Part shown: positions 16,366 to 24,180 of the stretch, piece by piece
How positions within the stretch are numbered: position 1 is the stretch's first letter
How the letters are laid out: the number at the start of each line of letters is the position of its first letter
Source: Rathayibacter sp. SW19
GTDB lineage: Bacteria; Actinomycetota; Actinomycetes; Actinomycetales; Microbacteriaceae
NCBI RefSeq assembly: GCF_030866825.1
Contig: NZ_CP133020.1
Span: 4,340,001 to 4,404,000, forward strand
DNA: 64,000 bases
Direction of reading: 5' to 3'
The notes under the pieces: generated by a model
The model's database searches: none
The model's input: only the letters and a program-made list of their open reading frames with translations
What the model was told of the DNA's origin: nothing
Translations under genes and position numbers: made by a program

Positions 16366-17502
16366 TCAACGTCGCTCGATCAGGCAGGTGGGGGAGCCGG
16401 TCTGCAGGGTCTGAAGCAGCTCCGAGGGCAGGCCGGAGGCATCCAGGCGGAAGGTTGCGATCGTGTCGGAAAGCTGATTCGCGACATAGAGAAATGACCC
16501 CCGCTGCAGGTGGTGGCGGGGCCAATTGCCGCCACAGTCGACGTCGGCGACGGCTTCAAGACGCGCTCCATCGTCGCGCACCGCGAGCATGGCGACGCGA
16601 TTTGACCCGCGCACCGTGACAAGCACATGTTGGCCGCGCGCGTCGAGGCTGATGTGCGCCGCCGCGTCGCCCGGGTGCGGTCCGCCGGCGAACACGGGCG
16701 CGACATCCGTGATTGCGTATCGACCGTCCGGGCCGAGCGCCACGGTAACAACGTCGATCGAATACTCGGTCACGATTGAGACGGCACCGCCGGGATGCAG
16801 CACCGGATGCCGCGGCCCGCTGCCCGCAGGCAGCGTCACCTCGTGGTCGGCCACCAGCCCCACGCCGGGCTCGACACGCCAGACGCGCGCTAGGTCGAAG
16901 CCGAGATCAGTCGTCAGAACGCGGCCGTCTGGCAGCACGAGAGAGGCGTGTGCGCGTGAGATGCGCGGCGCGGCCTCTGGCACGGTGATAACGCCGCCGG
17001 GGAGATCGGCATAGGGGTCGATCGCCGGCGCCGCTACGTGGTCGGCCACGATCGCGCCGGCGGGATCCAACTCGTAGAAGTGCACCGTGCCGTCGCCCCA
17101 GCACGTGGCGATCGCATAGCGGCCGTCCGGATCGACTGTCACGTGGCAGACGGCCGCTCCGGCAGGCCACGCTGCGCCGAGCGGCTCGAGGTAGCCGGCT
17201 GGATTCACGCCCGCCGCATCCACGCCCGTCGCATCCACGCCCGTCGCATCCACGTCCGCCGCATCCACGATCGTGAAGGTCTGGACGGTCTGCGCCGCCT
17301 CCTGGGCGGCATAAACGACAGGCAGAAACGGGTGCTGCACCAGAAACGACGGCGATTCGGCCGGTGCTGCCGTTCGCACTGCGCGGAGCGTGCCGTCGCC
17401 GGTCGTGCGAAGCAGGCCAATGCCGGTGCCATGCCCATTCGAGTCCGCGGTGTACGAACCGCTCCACAGATCGGATAGTTCAGCATCGGCGACACGAGTC
17501 AT
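16366..17502 (-). CDS. Lactonase/YncE-like beta-propeller protein
   Basis: A 378-aa seven-bladed beta-propeller of the 6-phosphogluconolactonase (Pgl)-like family. Blade repeats with VDPDGRYAIATCWGDGTVHFY, LGPDGRYAI, DARGQHVLVTVRGSNRVAML and SFLYVANQLSDTIATF are visible; there is no signal peptide. Around residue 92 a 15-bp DNA tandem repeat encodes VDATG VDATG VDAAG. The ATG at 17502 is chosen (the Tyr/Thr-rich upstream frame overlaps the divergent gene). The true substrate is not certain, since many members are only lactonase-like. Confidence 0.82.
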   Translation of the reverse strand: MTRVADAELSDLWSGSYTADSNGHGTGIGLLRTTGDGTLRAVRTAAPAESPSFLVQHPFLPVVYAAQEAAQTVQTFTIVDAADVDATGVDATGVDAAGVNPAGYLEPLGAAWPAGAAVCHVTVDPDGRYAIATCWGDGTVHFYELDPAGAIVADHVAAPAIDPYADLPGGVITVPEAAPRISRAHASLVLPDGRVLTTDLGFDLARVWRVEPGVGLVADHEVTLPAGSGPRHPVLHPGGAVSIVTEYSIDVVTVALGPDGRYAITDVAPVFAGGPHPGDAAAHISLDARGQHVLVTVRGSNRVAMLAVRDDGARLEAVADVDCGGNWPRHHLQRGSFLYVANQLSDTIATFRLDASGLPSELLQTLQTGSPTCLIERR

Positions 17503-17659
17503 GCCGCCAGTCTGCCATCGCGCTGCAGCTGAGGCGATTGCGTTGAGCGCAAGGGCTGGCATGCGTGGCGCCGGAGGCCGGCTTCGGCCGTCTCCAAGCC
17601 ACCACTTCGCCGCATAACATCCCCTGTGCCTACCGCCCGCGCCGTGCGAATATTGTGTC

Positions 17660-18268
17660 GTGAGCACGATCGAACTGTACGGCGGCACGGCTAAGGCTTT
17701 CGTGGATGTCGTCGCACGCATCGCGGACGATCAATGGGAGCTGCCCGGGCTCGGCGTCTGGAGCGTGCGCTCACTCGTCGGGCACACCTCACGTGCGGTG
17801 CAGACCGTGATCGACTACCTGGCGCTCGATGAGCCAGACAGCATCAGCATCGCGACCGCAGAGCAGTATTACGCGCACGTGACTCCGGATGCCGCGGCCT
17901 CCGCCGCCGTCGCCCGTCGCGGTATCGAGAGCGGGCTTGCGCTCGGCTCCGATCCGGTTCGGACGATCGCGGCAGCCAACAAGCGCGTGCTCGTACGCCT
18001 GGGCGACCAGCGACTCGACCGCCGGATCGCGGTGCGCGGCGGCAACATGCCGCTTCAGGAATACTTGCGGACGCGACTGTTCGAGCTGGTGGTACACACG
18101 ATGGATATCGAGCGTGCAACGGGCATCCGTCCGGCGTTTCCCGATGACGCCGTGCGTGAATGTGCGCGGTTGGCTGCGGGCATCGCCGCGGATGCCGGGC
18201 GTGGTGAGGACCTTCTGCTCGCCATGACGGGCCGCGCCGGCTTGCCGGAGCACTTCAGCATCGTCTGA
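17660..18268 (+). CDS. Maleylpyruvate-isomerase-like, mycothiol-dependent (DinB-fold) family protein
   Basis: A 202-aa protein of the TIGR03083/TIGR03086-type group: N-terminal MDMPI domain of the DinB/YfiT fold. Visible hallmarks are WSVRSLVGHTSRAVQ (first metal His region) and RLFELVVHTMDIERATG (second His region), which fit a metal-binding four-helix bundle. Members are mostly annotated as mycothiol-dependent enzymes; the reaction here is unknown. The start is GTG at 17660. Confidence 0.8.
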   Translation: MSTIELYGGTAKAFVDVVARIADDQWELPGLGVWSVRSLVGHTSRAVQTVIDYLALDEPDSISIATAEQYYAHVTPDAAASAAVARRGIESGLALGSDPVRTIAAANKRVLVRLGDQRLDRRIAVRGGNMPLQEYLRTRLFELVVHTMDIERATGIRPAFPDDAVRECARLAAGIAADAGRGEDLLLAMTGRAGLPEHFSIV

Positions 18269-18315
18269 GCGCGGGCCGCCCTTGGGCAAGCCCAGGGACC
18301 GGCCTCCTCAACCAG

Positions 18316-18355
18316 TGCGCCACTTCGTGCGTCATGCGCCAGTTGAAGTGGCGCA
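18316..18355. repeat. Inverted repeat, copy 2 of the hairpin family (3' of purA)
   Basis: Arms tgcgccactt (18316-18325) and aagtggcgca (18346-18355). The loop shares tgcgccagttg with copy 1 at 707-748. It lies between two convergent genes (TIGR03086-type and purA), as copy 1 lies after purQ; a bidirectional terminator role is an inference. Confidence 0.7.
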
Positions 18356-18397
18356 TGCCGCACGAACGGGCGCAGGCCCTACCGCACGCCGCGGCTG

Positions 18398-19684
18398 CTA
18401 GCCGACGAGGTCGTGCCGCACCACGATCGCGTCACGGGCGGGGCCCACGCCGATTGCCGAGATGCGTGATCCGCTGAGTTCTTCGAGCGCGACGACATAA
18501 TCCTGGGCGTTCTTCGGCAGATCCTCGAACCGACGCACCCCGGTGATGTCTTCCTTCCAGCCCGGGAATTCCTGGTAAATCGGCAGCGCGTGGTGAAAGT
18601 CGCTCTGCGAAGCCGGCATCTCATCGTGCCGAACACCTTCGACGTCGTACGCGACGCAGACCGGGATCTTCTCCAGCCCGGTGAGAGTATCGAGTTTGGT
18701 GAGCACGAAGTCGGTGACGCCGTTGATGCGCGTCGCGTAGCGAGCGATCAACGCGTCATACCAGCCGGTGCGGCGGGGGCGACCCGTGACGGTGCCGAAT
18801 TCGGCGCCGACCTGACGCAGCCACTCCCCTTGCTCGTCGAACAGCTCGGTGGGAAACGGTCCTGAGCCCACGCGAGTCGTATACGCCTTGACGATGCCGA
18901 TCACCCTGCTGATGCGTGCCGGGCCGATGCCCGCACCGATCGCGGCGCCGCCTGCCGTTGACGATGACGAGGTGACGAAAGGGTAGGTGCCGTGGTCGAC
19001 ATCCAGCATCGTCGCTTGACCCGCCTCGAACAGCACGTTCTTGTCCGCATCGAGCGCCTGGTTGATCAGCAGGCTGGTGTCTGCGACCATCGGGCGCAGC
19101 CGCTCTGCGTAGCTGAGCAGGTCGTCGACGATCTCGTCGACCGTGAAGGCACGACGGTTATAGACCTTGACGAGCAAGTGGTTCTTCTGGTCGAGTGCGC
19201 CCTCGACCTTCTGGCGCAGGATGTTCTCGTCGAACAGGTCCTGGATGCGGATGCCCACCCGATTGATCTTGTCGGCATACGCCGGCCCGATGCCACGGCC
19301 GGTCGTGCCGATTTGGCGTTTGCCGAGAAAACGTTCTGTGACCTTGTCCATCGTGCGGTGATACTGAGTGATGACGTGTGCGTTAGAAGAGACCTTGAGA
19401 CGGGAGACGTCCACGCCGCGCGCGATCAGGGCATCCAGTTCTTTGAAGAGGATTTCGATGTCGACGACGACGCCGTTCGCGATGACCGGGGTGACGCCCG
19501 GTGTCAGGATGCCGGACGGCAGCAGGTTGAGCGCATACTTTTCGGTGCCGATCACGACCGTGTGGCCGGCGTTGTTGCCGCCGTTGAACTTGACGACGTA
19601 GTCGATGCGGCTGCCCAGAAGGTCTGTCGCTTTGCCTTTGCCCTCGTCGCCCCACTGGGCGCCGATGATGACGATTGCCGGCAT
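18398..19684 (-). CDS. purA: Adenylosuccinate synthetase
   Basis: Converts IMP + Asp + GTP to adenylosuccinate (AMP branch of purine synthesis); 428 aa, the normal length. Diagnostic motifs: IIGAQWGDEGKGKATDLLG (P-loop-like with the catalytic Asp), VVKFNGGNNAGHTVV, and GTTGRGIGPAYADKINR. The ATG at 19684 is fixed by the SD aggag 4 nt upstream; the open frame runs on 32 codons without homology. It is transcribed alone, convergent with the gene at 17660. Confidence 0.97.
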   Translation of the reverse strand: MPAIVIIGAQWGDEGKGKATDLLGSRIDYVVKFNGGNNAGHTVVIGTEKYALNLLPSGILTPGVTPVIANGVVVDIEILFKELDALIARGVDVSRLKVSSNAHVITQYHRTMDKVTERFLGKRQIGTTGRGIGPAYADKINRVGIRIQDLFDENILRQKVEGALDQKNHLLVKVYNRRAFTVDEIVDDLLSYAERLRPMVADTSLLINQALDADKNVLFEAGQATMLDVDHGTYPFVTSSSSTAGGAAIGAGIGPARISRVIGIVKAYTTRVGSGPFPTELFDEQGEWLRQVGAEFGTVTGRPRRTGWYDALIARYATRINGVTDFVLTKLDTLTGLEKIPVCVAYDVEGVRHDEMPASQSDFHHALPIYQEFPGWKEDITGVRRFEDLPKNAQDYVVALEELSGSRISAIGVGPARDAIVVRHDLVG

Positions 19685-19854
19685 GATGCTCCTCACGGTC
19701 AGGTACCTGGCCGGACCCGACCGCGGCCGTGCGGCGTAACGACAAGTCCACCCCATTGTATCGGGCAGCGCCGCCGCCACTGCTCGAGCAGCCGCGCCGT
19801 TCCGCCTTCAGAGGTTGTTGCGGGCGAGCGGATGGCGCGGAACGCCCGCCTCGA

Positions 19855-20342
19855 CTACCAGGGGGTGCGGGTGCCGTCCCAGGACCAGAGGGCCCCAGTG
19901 GGTGCGTCGTCGGGCAACAGCGCGAGACGAACGGCTCCTGTGGCGGCCTCGGCCGGGTCGCCACCAACGGACATGCCTGCGATGAGGTTCGTTCGGCGCA
20001 GGCCTGGCGCTAGCGCGTTGACCTTGAAGTCCTTGCCGAGTGCCTGTGCCGTGAGGAGGGTGACGGCGTTGACCGCGGTCTTAGAGCTTCGGTAGGCCAG
20101 GCCGCGGCAATCAGCGACGGATCGGTGACGTCCAGTCGCACGACGCAAGCAGTCGAGCCTAGTTCTTTCGCCGCCTGTAGCCCCCTATCGAAGTCGCGCG
20201 CGCCCACCCACACGACGACACCGTGATCACGCAGTTGTCGCGCTATTTCGAACCCGATGCCACTGTTGCCTCCCGTCACCAGTGCTATCGAACCGGGTTG
20301 CGGTGAACGGATCTCCAGAGGAAGACGATCCATCTGTTTCAT
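19855..20342 (-). pseudogene. Short-chain dehydrogenase gene with internal deletion and frameshift
   Basis: The 5' part (from 20342, SD ggagaag) encodes an intact SDR start with TGGNSGIGFEIARQLRDHG. After VRLDVTDPSLIAAA the frame is lost and resumes in another frame as GLAYRSSKTAVNAVTLL (YxxSK active site) to the C-terminus LWSWDGTRTPW. The middle (about 70-80 residues including NNAG and the catalytic Ser) is missing, so the enzyme cannot be functional. It is divergent from the TetR gene at 20428 across an intact twin-operator region, so it was probably that regulator's target. Confidence 0.85.
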
Positions 20343-20356
20343 GCTACTTCTCCAAC

Positions 20357-20421
20357 TCCAACGATGTGGTTGGAATACTACGATGCTTTTCACTTTTTTC
20401 CAACTCCACGGTTGGTAGCCT
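20357..20421. promoter_or_regulatory. Twin palindromic operators and leaderless promoter of the TetR gene
   Basis: Two palindromes of the same 6-6-6 build: TCCAAC-gatgtg-GTTGGA at 20357-20374 and TCCAAC-tccacg-GTTGGT at 20399-20416, centres 42 bp apart (about four helical turns). The second abuts a -10 box TAGCCT at 20416-20421, which lies 6 nt before the ATG at 20428. These are very likely the binding sites of the adjacent TetR protein. Confidence 0.8.
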
Positions 20422-20427
20422 CAAGTC

Positions 20428-21045
20428 ATGGCATGGGACACTGAGGGCACGCGTCGGCGCCTCCGCGAAGCGGCCATGGCGGAGTTCGCCGCTCGAGGAT
20501 TCGACGGCACCACGGTCAGTTCCATTTCAGCTCGCGCCGGCGTGAACAAGGAACGGCTGTACAGCTATTTCGGCGACAAGAAGGCGCTCTGGGAGCTCGT
20601 GCTAGCGACCGAACTGGAACGTCTCGCCTCCGCAGTCGCCCTCACCGGGGTCGGATTGGATGACATCGGAGAATTCGCTGGGGCAACCTATGACTACCAC
20701 TCTGCCCATCCCGAGCTAGGCCGCCTCCTGCAGTGGGAAGGGCTCCAGGACGGCCCGCCCGCTGATGCCGTCGGACGCACGACGCATTACCGCGAAAAGG
20801 TCGAACGCTTCGCCGCCGCCCAACGCGCCGGCCTGCTCGACCCCGCGCTTGACCCCGCTCACCTCGTGTTCGCCCTGATCGCCCTCGCCGCCTGGTGGCA
20901 AACCGTCCCGCAGCTAGCCGAGATGATCACCGGAGCCGCGCCAAGCGACCAGCACGAGCGCGCACGGCGCCGCCAGTTCGTCGTCGAAGCAGCACGGCGA
21001 CTCGCGTCGCCCGCACACCGACAAGGCGACGAAGACGCCCCTTGA
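20428..21045 (+). CDS. TetR-family regulator (partner of the broken SDR gene)
   Basis: A 205-aa regulator. HTH: GTTVSSISARAGVNKERLYSYFGDKK; the C-terminal domain carries a TetR_C segment with DYHSAHPELGRLLQWEGLQ. The start is given by TAGCCT-N6-ATG (leaderless). The upstream twin operators indicate autoregulation and control of the divergent SDR gene, which is now a pseudogene. The regulator itself shows no damage. Confidence 0.92.
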   Translation: MAWDTEGTRRRLREAAMAEFAARGFDGTTVSSISARAGVNKERLYSYFGDKKALWELVLATELERLASAVALTGVGLDDIGEFAGATYDYHSAHPELGRLLQWEGLQDGPPADAVGRTTHYREKVERFAAAQRAGLLDPALDPAHLVFALIALAAWWQTVPQLAEMITGAAPSDQHERARRRQFVVEAARRLASPAHRQGDEDAP

Positions 21046-21076
21046 GGGTTCCGCTTATGGGCCGCGTCTCGCGTGG

Positions 21077-21157
21077 CAACGCTGGCTGGTCCAGTTCCGT
21101 GCAGACGCAGAGGCATTGAAGGCCGAGGACATCAACACAGAGCCTCAGGCCCGGTGA
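21077..21157 (+). pseudogene. C-terminal remnant of an antitoxin gene (MazE-like position)
   Basis: A frame with QRWLVQFRADAEALKAED and ending in PQAR-stop at 21157 overlaps the GTG of the MazF remnant by 4 bp (GTGA), the typical antitoxin-toxin arrangement. No start codon or N-terminal DNA-binding part is left upstream. Called from position and coupling, not from family motifs. Confidence 0.45.
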
Positions 21158-21252
21158 TCCGCGGGGCCGTGTACCGGATCGATCTGGGCCGGCCGCGAAA
21201 CCACGAGCAAGGTGGCAAACGGTTAGGCCTGGTCCTGCCCTGCCCTTCATAG
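21154..21252 (+). pseudogene. Truncated MazF/PemK-family toxin gene
   Basis: Thirty-two codons starting VIRGAVYRIDLGRPRNHEQG then GKRLGLVL, a clear N-terminal signature of MazF endoribonucleases (R-G-x-v-y-x-x-d-l-g-p-x-G-x-E-Q-x-G-x-R-p). The frame then stops at 21252; a full toxin has about 110 residues. The catalytic C-terminal half is gone, so this is a dead toxin. Confidence 0.75.
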
Positions 21253-21316
21253 CCGGCAACCGCAAACGGATCCAGACTCGGCTGCCCGTGAGCGGATGTT
21301 TGTGGTGAATGCCCCG

Positions 21317-21967
21317 TTACCGGGCGGACCACCGGGCCGCGCTGGATTCGGAGCGGACGGTCCGGTCCGAAGGGGCCCGGTCCGCGGCTGTGACGGTGGG
21401 TCGGTGCGGGATCGACGACGCGAGGGCAAGCACAACGACGAACGACGTGGCCAACACGGCAACCCAGGCGCCGCGCGGTTCAGTAAGCGCGAGGCTGGCT
21501 CCGCCGATGCCGGGTCCCGTCAGGGCGAGTATCGCGACGAGGGTTGCGCTGACGATGCCGCAGACGAGTCTGGCCCAGAGCGGTCCTCGTCGAGAGAGGG
21601 CGTAGCCCCCGCCGATCCCCATTAGAGGGACGGCGATTGCCCCTCCGCCGAGACCTTGGGTGAAAAGGTGCACTATGGCATCGGGAAGTAGCTGTGGGGC
21701 GACGGCAAACGCGAGTGGTGCAAGAGCGAGCCAGCGCCATCCTCGTCGCCCGCCGGTGCGCCGTAGTGCTTCCGCCCAGCCCAGCAGTCCGCCCGCAATG
21801 GCTCCAGGGAAGAGGATCGTTCCGAACGTCCCCCACCAGCTGAATGTGGATGTCTGGCCCGCGAGTTCCACCATGTAGCCTCGGAACCCCGCGGCCCAGG
21901 CGATCCCACAGGTTGTGCCGATCGCTATGAGCGCGGCCTTGCGGGTACCTAATGAGTACGTGTTCAT
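21317..21967 (-). CDS. Multi-pass membrane protein of unknown function, TetR-controlled operon
   Basis: A 216-aa protein with about six hydrophobic segments (e.g. AALIAIGTTCGIAWAAGFRG, ILFPGAIAGGLLGWAE, WLALAPLAFAVAPQLLP, WVAVLATSFVVVLALASSI) and a basic, Ser-rich cytoplasmic C-terminus. I do not recognise the family. The ATG at 21967 has the SD aaggaga and overlaps the stop of an upstream 35-codon ORF (ATGA). It is divergent from a TetR gene with a shared palindromic operator, which suggests an exporter or a membrane stress function, but this is only a guess. Confidence 0.7.
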   Translation of the reverse strand: MNTYSLGTRKAALIAIGTTCGIAWAAGFRGYMVELAGQTSTFSWWGTFGTILFPGAIAGGLLGWAEALRRTGGRRGWRWLALAPLAFAVAPQLLPDAIVHLFTQGLGGGAIAVPLMGIGGGYALSRRGPLWARLVCGIVSATLVAILALTGPGIGGASLALTEPRGAWVAVLATSFVVVLALASSIPHRPTVTAADRAPSDRTVRSESSAARWSAR

Positions 21968-22071
21968 GGGATTCTCCTTACTTCAGCAGCGGGCTCGGGC
22001 ACGAAGAGCCGCACGCCCCGGCGGGCGGCAAAGCGGAAGGCGAGGAAAGGGTGATAGTTGCGCGTTCTCAT
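21964..22071 (-). CDS. Small Arg-rich 35-aa ORF, translationally coupled to the membrane protein
   Basis: ATG at 22071 follows a strong SD (aaggag, 7 nt). The 35 codons (MRTRNYHPFLAFRFAARRGV ...) end in TGA at 21964-21966, which overlaps the ATG of the next gene as ATGA. The peptide is basic and partly aromatic with no membrane segment. The good SD, the coupling and the position directly behind the TetR-type operator argue for real translation, either as a small protein or as a coupling leader. Confidence 0.6.
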   Translation of the reverse strand: MRTRNYHPFLAFRFAARRGVRLFVPEPAAEVRRIP

Positions 22072-22096
22072 GACACGCTCCTTGTCGACGAAGTTA

Positions 22097-22126
22097 ACTA
22101 GAGTGATACTCTAGTGAGATACTCTA
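22097..22126. promoter_or_regulatory. Perfect palindromic operator shared by TetR gene and divergent operon
   Basis: ACTAGAGTGATACTCTAGT at 22097-22115 is a perfect palindrome (8-bp arms, 3-bp centre). A second, imperfect copy overlaps it (TAGTGAGATACTCTA, 22112-22126) and reaches to 3 bp before the ATG at 22130. Likely TetR binding sites. Confidence 0.8.
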
Positions 22127-22129
22127 AAT

Positions 22130-22786
22130 ATGAACCCGGAGACCTCGCCTGTCAATAGCATCCGCAGGAAGAAAGCAGACGCCACCAGGCGCAAGATCGT
22201 CCAGGCGGCGCACAAGGAATTCATTGCCAGGGGATTCCATGGGGCCACCATGGCGGGCATCGCTGCCCGCGCGGGAGTGGCCTCACAGACCGTGTACTTC
22301 GTCTTCCACACCAAACCCGAACTGATCAGTGCCGTCATCGATGCAGCGGTCCTCGGTGAAGAGGATCCCCGCCCGCCGCAGGCCCAGTCCTGGTGGGGGG
22401 AAATGGTGGCGGAGCCGGATGCGGCGCAGGCTCTGCGGATTTTCATCCGCGGTGCCGGGGACGTTTTTGCGCGCGCAGCAGCTATCGCCGAAGTACTGCG
22501 CGCGGCTGCGCTCACCGACGATGAAGTGCGCCGCACGCACAAGTACCATGAGACCCTTCGCCGGGTTGCGTTCGGCCAGGTGTTGGAAATACTCGCGGGT
22601 AAGTGGCCGCTCCGGGATGACCGGTCCTTCGATGAGCTGACCGACGCATTCATGACCGTCTACGGCGACAGCACTTACAACCTGCTCGCCACTGAGCGCG
22701 GCTGGAGTCACGACCAGATCATGGCATGGCTCTGCGATATCCTCCCCGGGATGCTCCTCCGCGGCCCCGCTCCGGCCGGAATCTGA
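22130..22786 (+). CDS. TetR-family transcriptional regulator
   Basis: A 218-aa regulator with HTH ATMAGIAARAGVASQTVYFVF, a Lys/Arg-rich arm (RRKKADATRRKIVQAAHKEF) and an unassigned ligand domain. ATG at 22130 directly follows the operator at 22097-22126, so it is very probably autoregulated and controls the divergent sORF-membrane protein operon. Codon use looks slightly less GC-extreme than in neighbours; the flanks on both sides contain gene debris, so this block may be a transferred segment. Confidence 0.92.
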   Translation: MNPETSPVNSIRRKKADATRRKIVQAAHKEFIARGFHGATMAGIAARAGVASQTVYFVFHTKPELISAVIDAAVLGEEDPRPPQAQSWWGEMVAEPDAAQALRIFIRGAGDVFARAAAIAEVLRAAALTDDEVRRTHKYHETLRRVAFGQVLEILAGKWPLRDDRSFDELTDAFMTVYGDSTYNLLATERGWSHDQIMAWLCDILPGMLLRGPAPAGI

Positions 22787-23056
22787 TTCAGTCGAATATC
22801 TAATCTGCGTTAGCAGTAACGGCACAGCGCTGAACGCTCGGCCCGCGCTGTCCGCGTGGGTACAAAGCCCCGTAGCTGAAGAACAGCGTGCGCTCCGGAA
22901 TGCGCAAACCGGGACGGCCTGTGCTCGCCCGTCCCAGTCGCCGTTCCACTACTGGCACCCAGTTGGATAGAAAATCGAGCCTCGAATTGCGAGTTTATGA
23001 CGGGTGAAATGCCGCCGGTTCGCTGCCTTGGATTTGGCGTTGGGATCGAATTGTTC
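22787..23056 (+). other. Non-coding stretch without recognisable features
   Basis: About 270 bp after the TetR stop. No frame with family resemblance, no clear hairpin and no promoter was recognised; it runs into an MFS-transporter remnant and fits general decay of this region. Confidence 0.5.
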
Positions 23057-23446
23057 CTACCTCGCGATCCGCGGCAGGAGTCGGCTGACTGCGACCAGAA
23101 TCAGCGTGATTCCTGTTTGCACGGCGGGGATGACGACGACGGCGTGCAGCATCGTGCCTTGTGCGGCAAGGCCGGTGAACAGGCTGCCGAGGCCGGCGAC
23201 ACCGATCGACATCGCGGCTTGTCGAGCCGTGACGAGGACTCCGCTGCCGACTCCCGCCGCGTGGACGGATACCTCGGACCGGACGAGCCGGAACAACGAT
23301 CCGACGCCGAGCGCTTGGCCGATCCCGACGAGGACGAGGCCCGCGATCCCGACAGGCACGTTGATCAGGAAGATCAGCCGCCAGCCAGTGCCCGCGATGT
23401 CGGCGTCCATGAGAACTCCGCCGGTCAGTGCGACGCTGTCGGGCAT
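23057..23446 (-). pseudogene. Remnant of a DHA2-type (EmrB/QacA) MFS transporter
   Basis: The frame contains GGVLMDADIAGTGWRLIFLI then NVPVGIAGLVLVGIG, the TM5-6 signature of 14-helix drug/H+ antiporters, and directly continues with VHAAGVGSGVLVTARQAAMS and a C-terminal helix pair ending RLLPRIAR. The first ~150 residues (TM1-4) and the ~200 residues between TM6 and the last helices are missing. It cannot be a working transporter. Confidence 0.75.
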
Positions 23447-23522
23447 AGCGCGACTGCCGTACGAGTCGGCAACCGAAACTGAGCAAGTCAAGGGCTGAGG
23501 ACGCCTGCAGTACGCTGCTGAA

Positions 23523-24137
23523 ATGGCGTACACGCGCGGGCAACTCGATCAGTTTCGAGGCAAATCGCTGCCCGATTTCGTGGCGCCCGGTGTGCGCTTG
23601 TTGCTGGTCGGCATCAACCCGGGACTGCGCAGTGTTGCGGTGCAGGCCGACTTCGGGCGGCGAGGAAATCGCTTCTACCCTGCGCTGTATCAGGCGGGCA
23701 TCACGGACCGCATTGTCGATGCATCCGAAGGTTTTCGGCCGGACGACGCGGCCCACCTACACGCGCAAGGCGTCGGGATGACGACGCTGGTTGCCTTTGC
23801 GACAGCACGTGCCGATGAGCTCAGCACAACACAACTGCGCGAGGGCGCGGTGGCGCTGCGCGAGAAAGTCCGTCGCCTGCGGCCGCGTGTCGTGGCGATG
23901 TTGGGCATCACGGCGTTCCGCACCGCCTTCGAACAACGGCGAGCGGTCGTCGGCCAACAGCCCGGCGATCTGGCTGGTGCCGAGTTGTGGGTTGTTCCCA
24001 ACCCGAGCGGCCTGAATGCGCACGAGAGTGTCGCCTCGCTGGCAGTCGCCTATCGTGAGGTTGCGCGCGCCGCGGGCATCCCCCTCTTTATTCCGCCCAT
24101 ACCGCGCGTCGACCATCACGGACAGGGCGAAGCCTGA
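23523..24137 (+). CDS. mug: G/U mismatch-specific DNA glycosylase (Mug/TDG family)
   Basis: Removes uracil or thymine mispaired with G in base-excision repair; 204 aa. Active-site motif GINPGLRS (with the catalytic Asn) and the second motif NPSGLNAH are intact, matching the Mug/TDG branch of uracil-DNA glycosylases. The start is supported by TACGCT-N6-ATG (leaderless). It stands alone. Confidence 0.93.
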   Translation: MAYTRGQLDQFRGKSLPDFVAPGVRLLLVGINPGLRSVAVQADFGRRGNRFYPALYQAGITDRIVDASEGFRPDDAAHLHAQGVGMTTLVAFATARADELSTTQLREGAVALREKVRRLRPRVVAMLGITAFRTAFEQRRAVVGQQPGDLAGAELWVVPNPSGLNAHESVASLAVAYREVARAAGIPLFIPPIPRVDHHGQGEA

Positions 24138-24180
24138 CCGGGCCGATGCGACGATAGGCCTCCGATATATTAGATACGCA

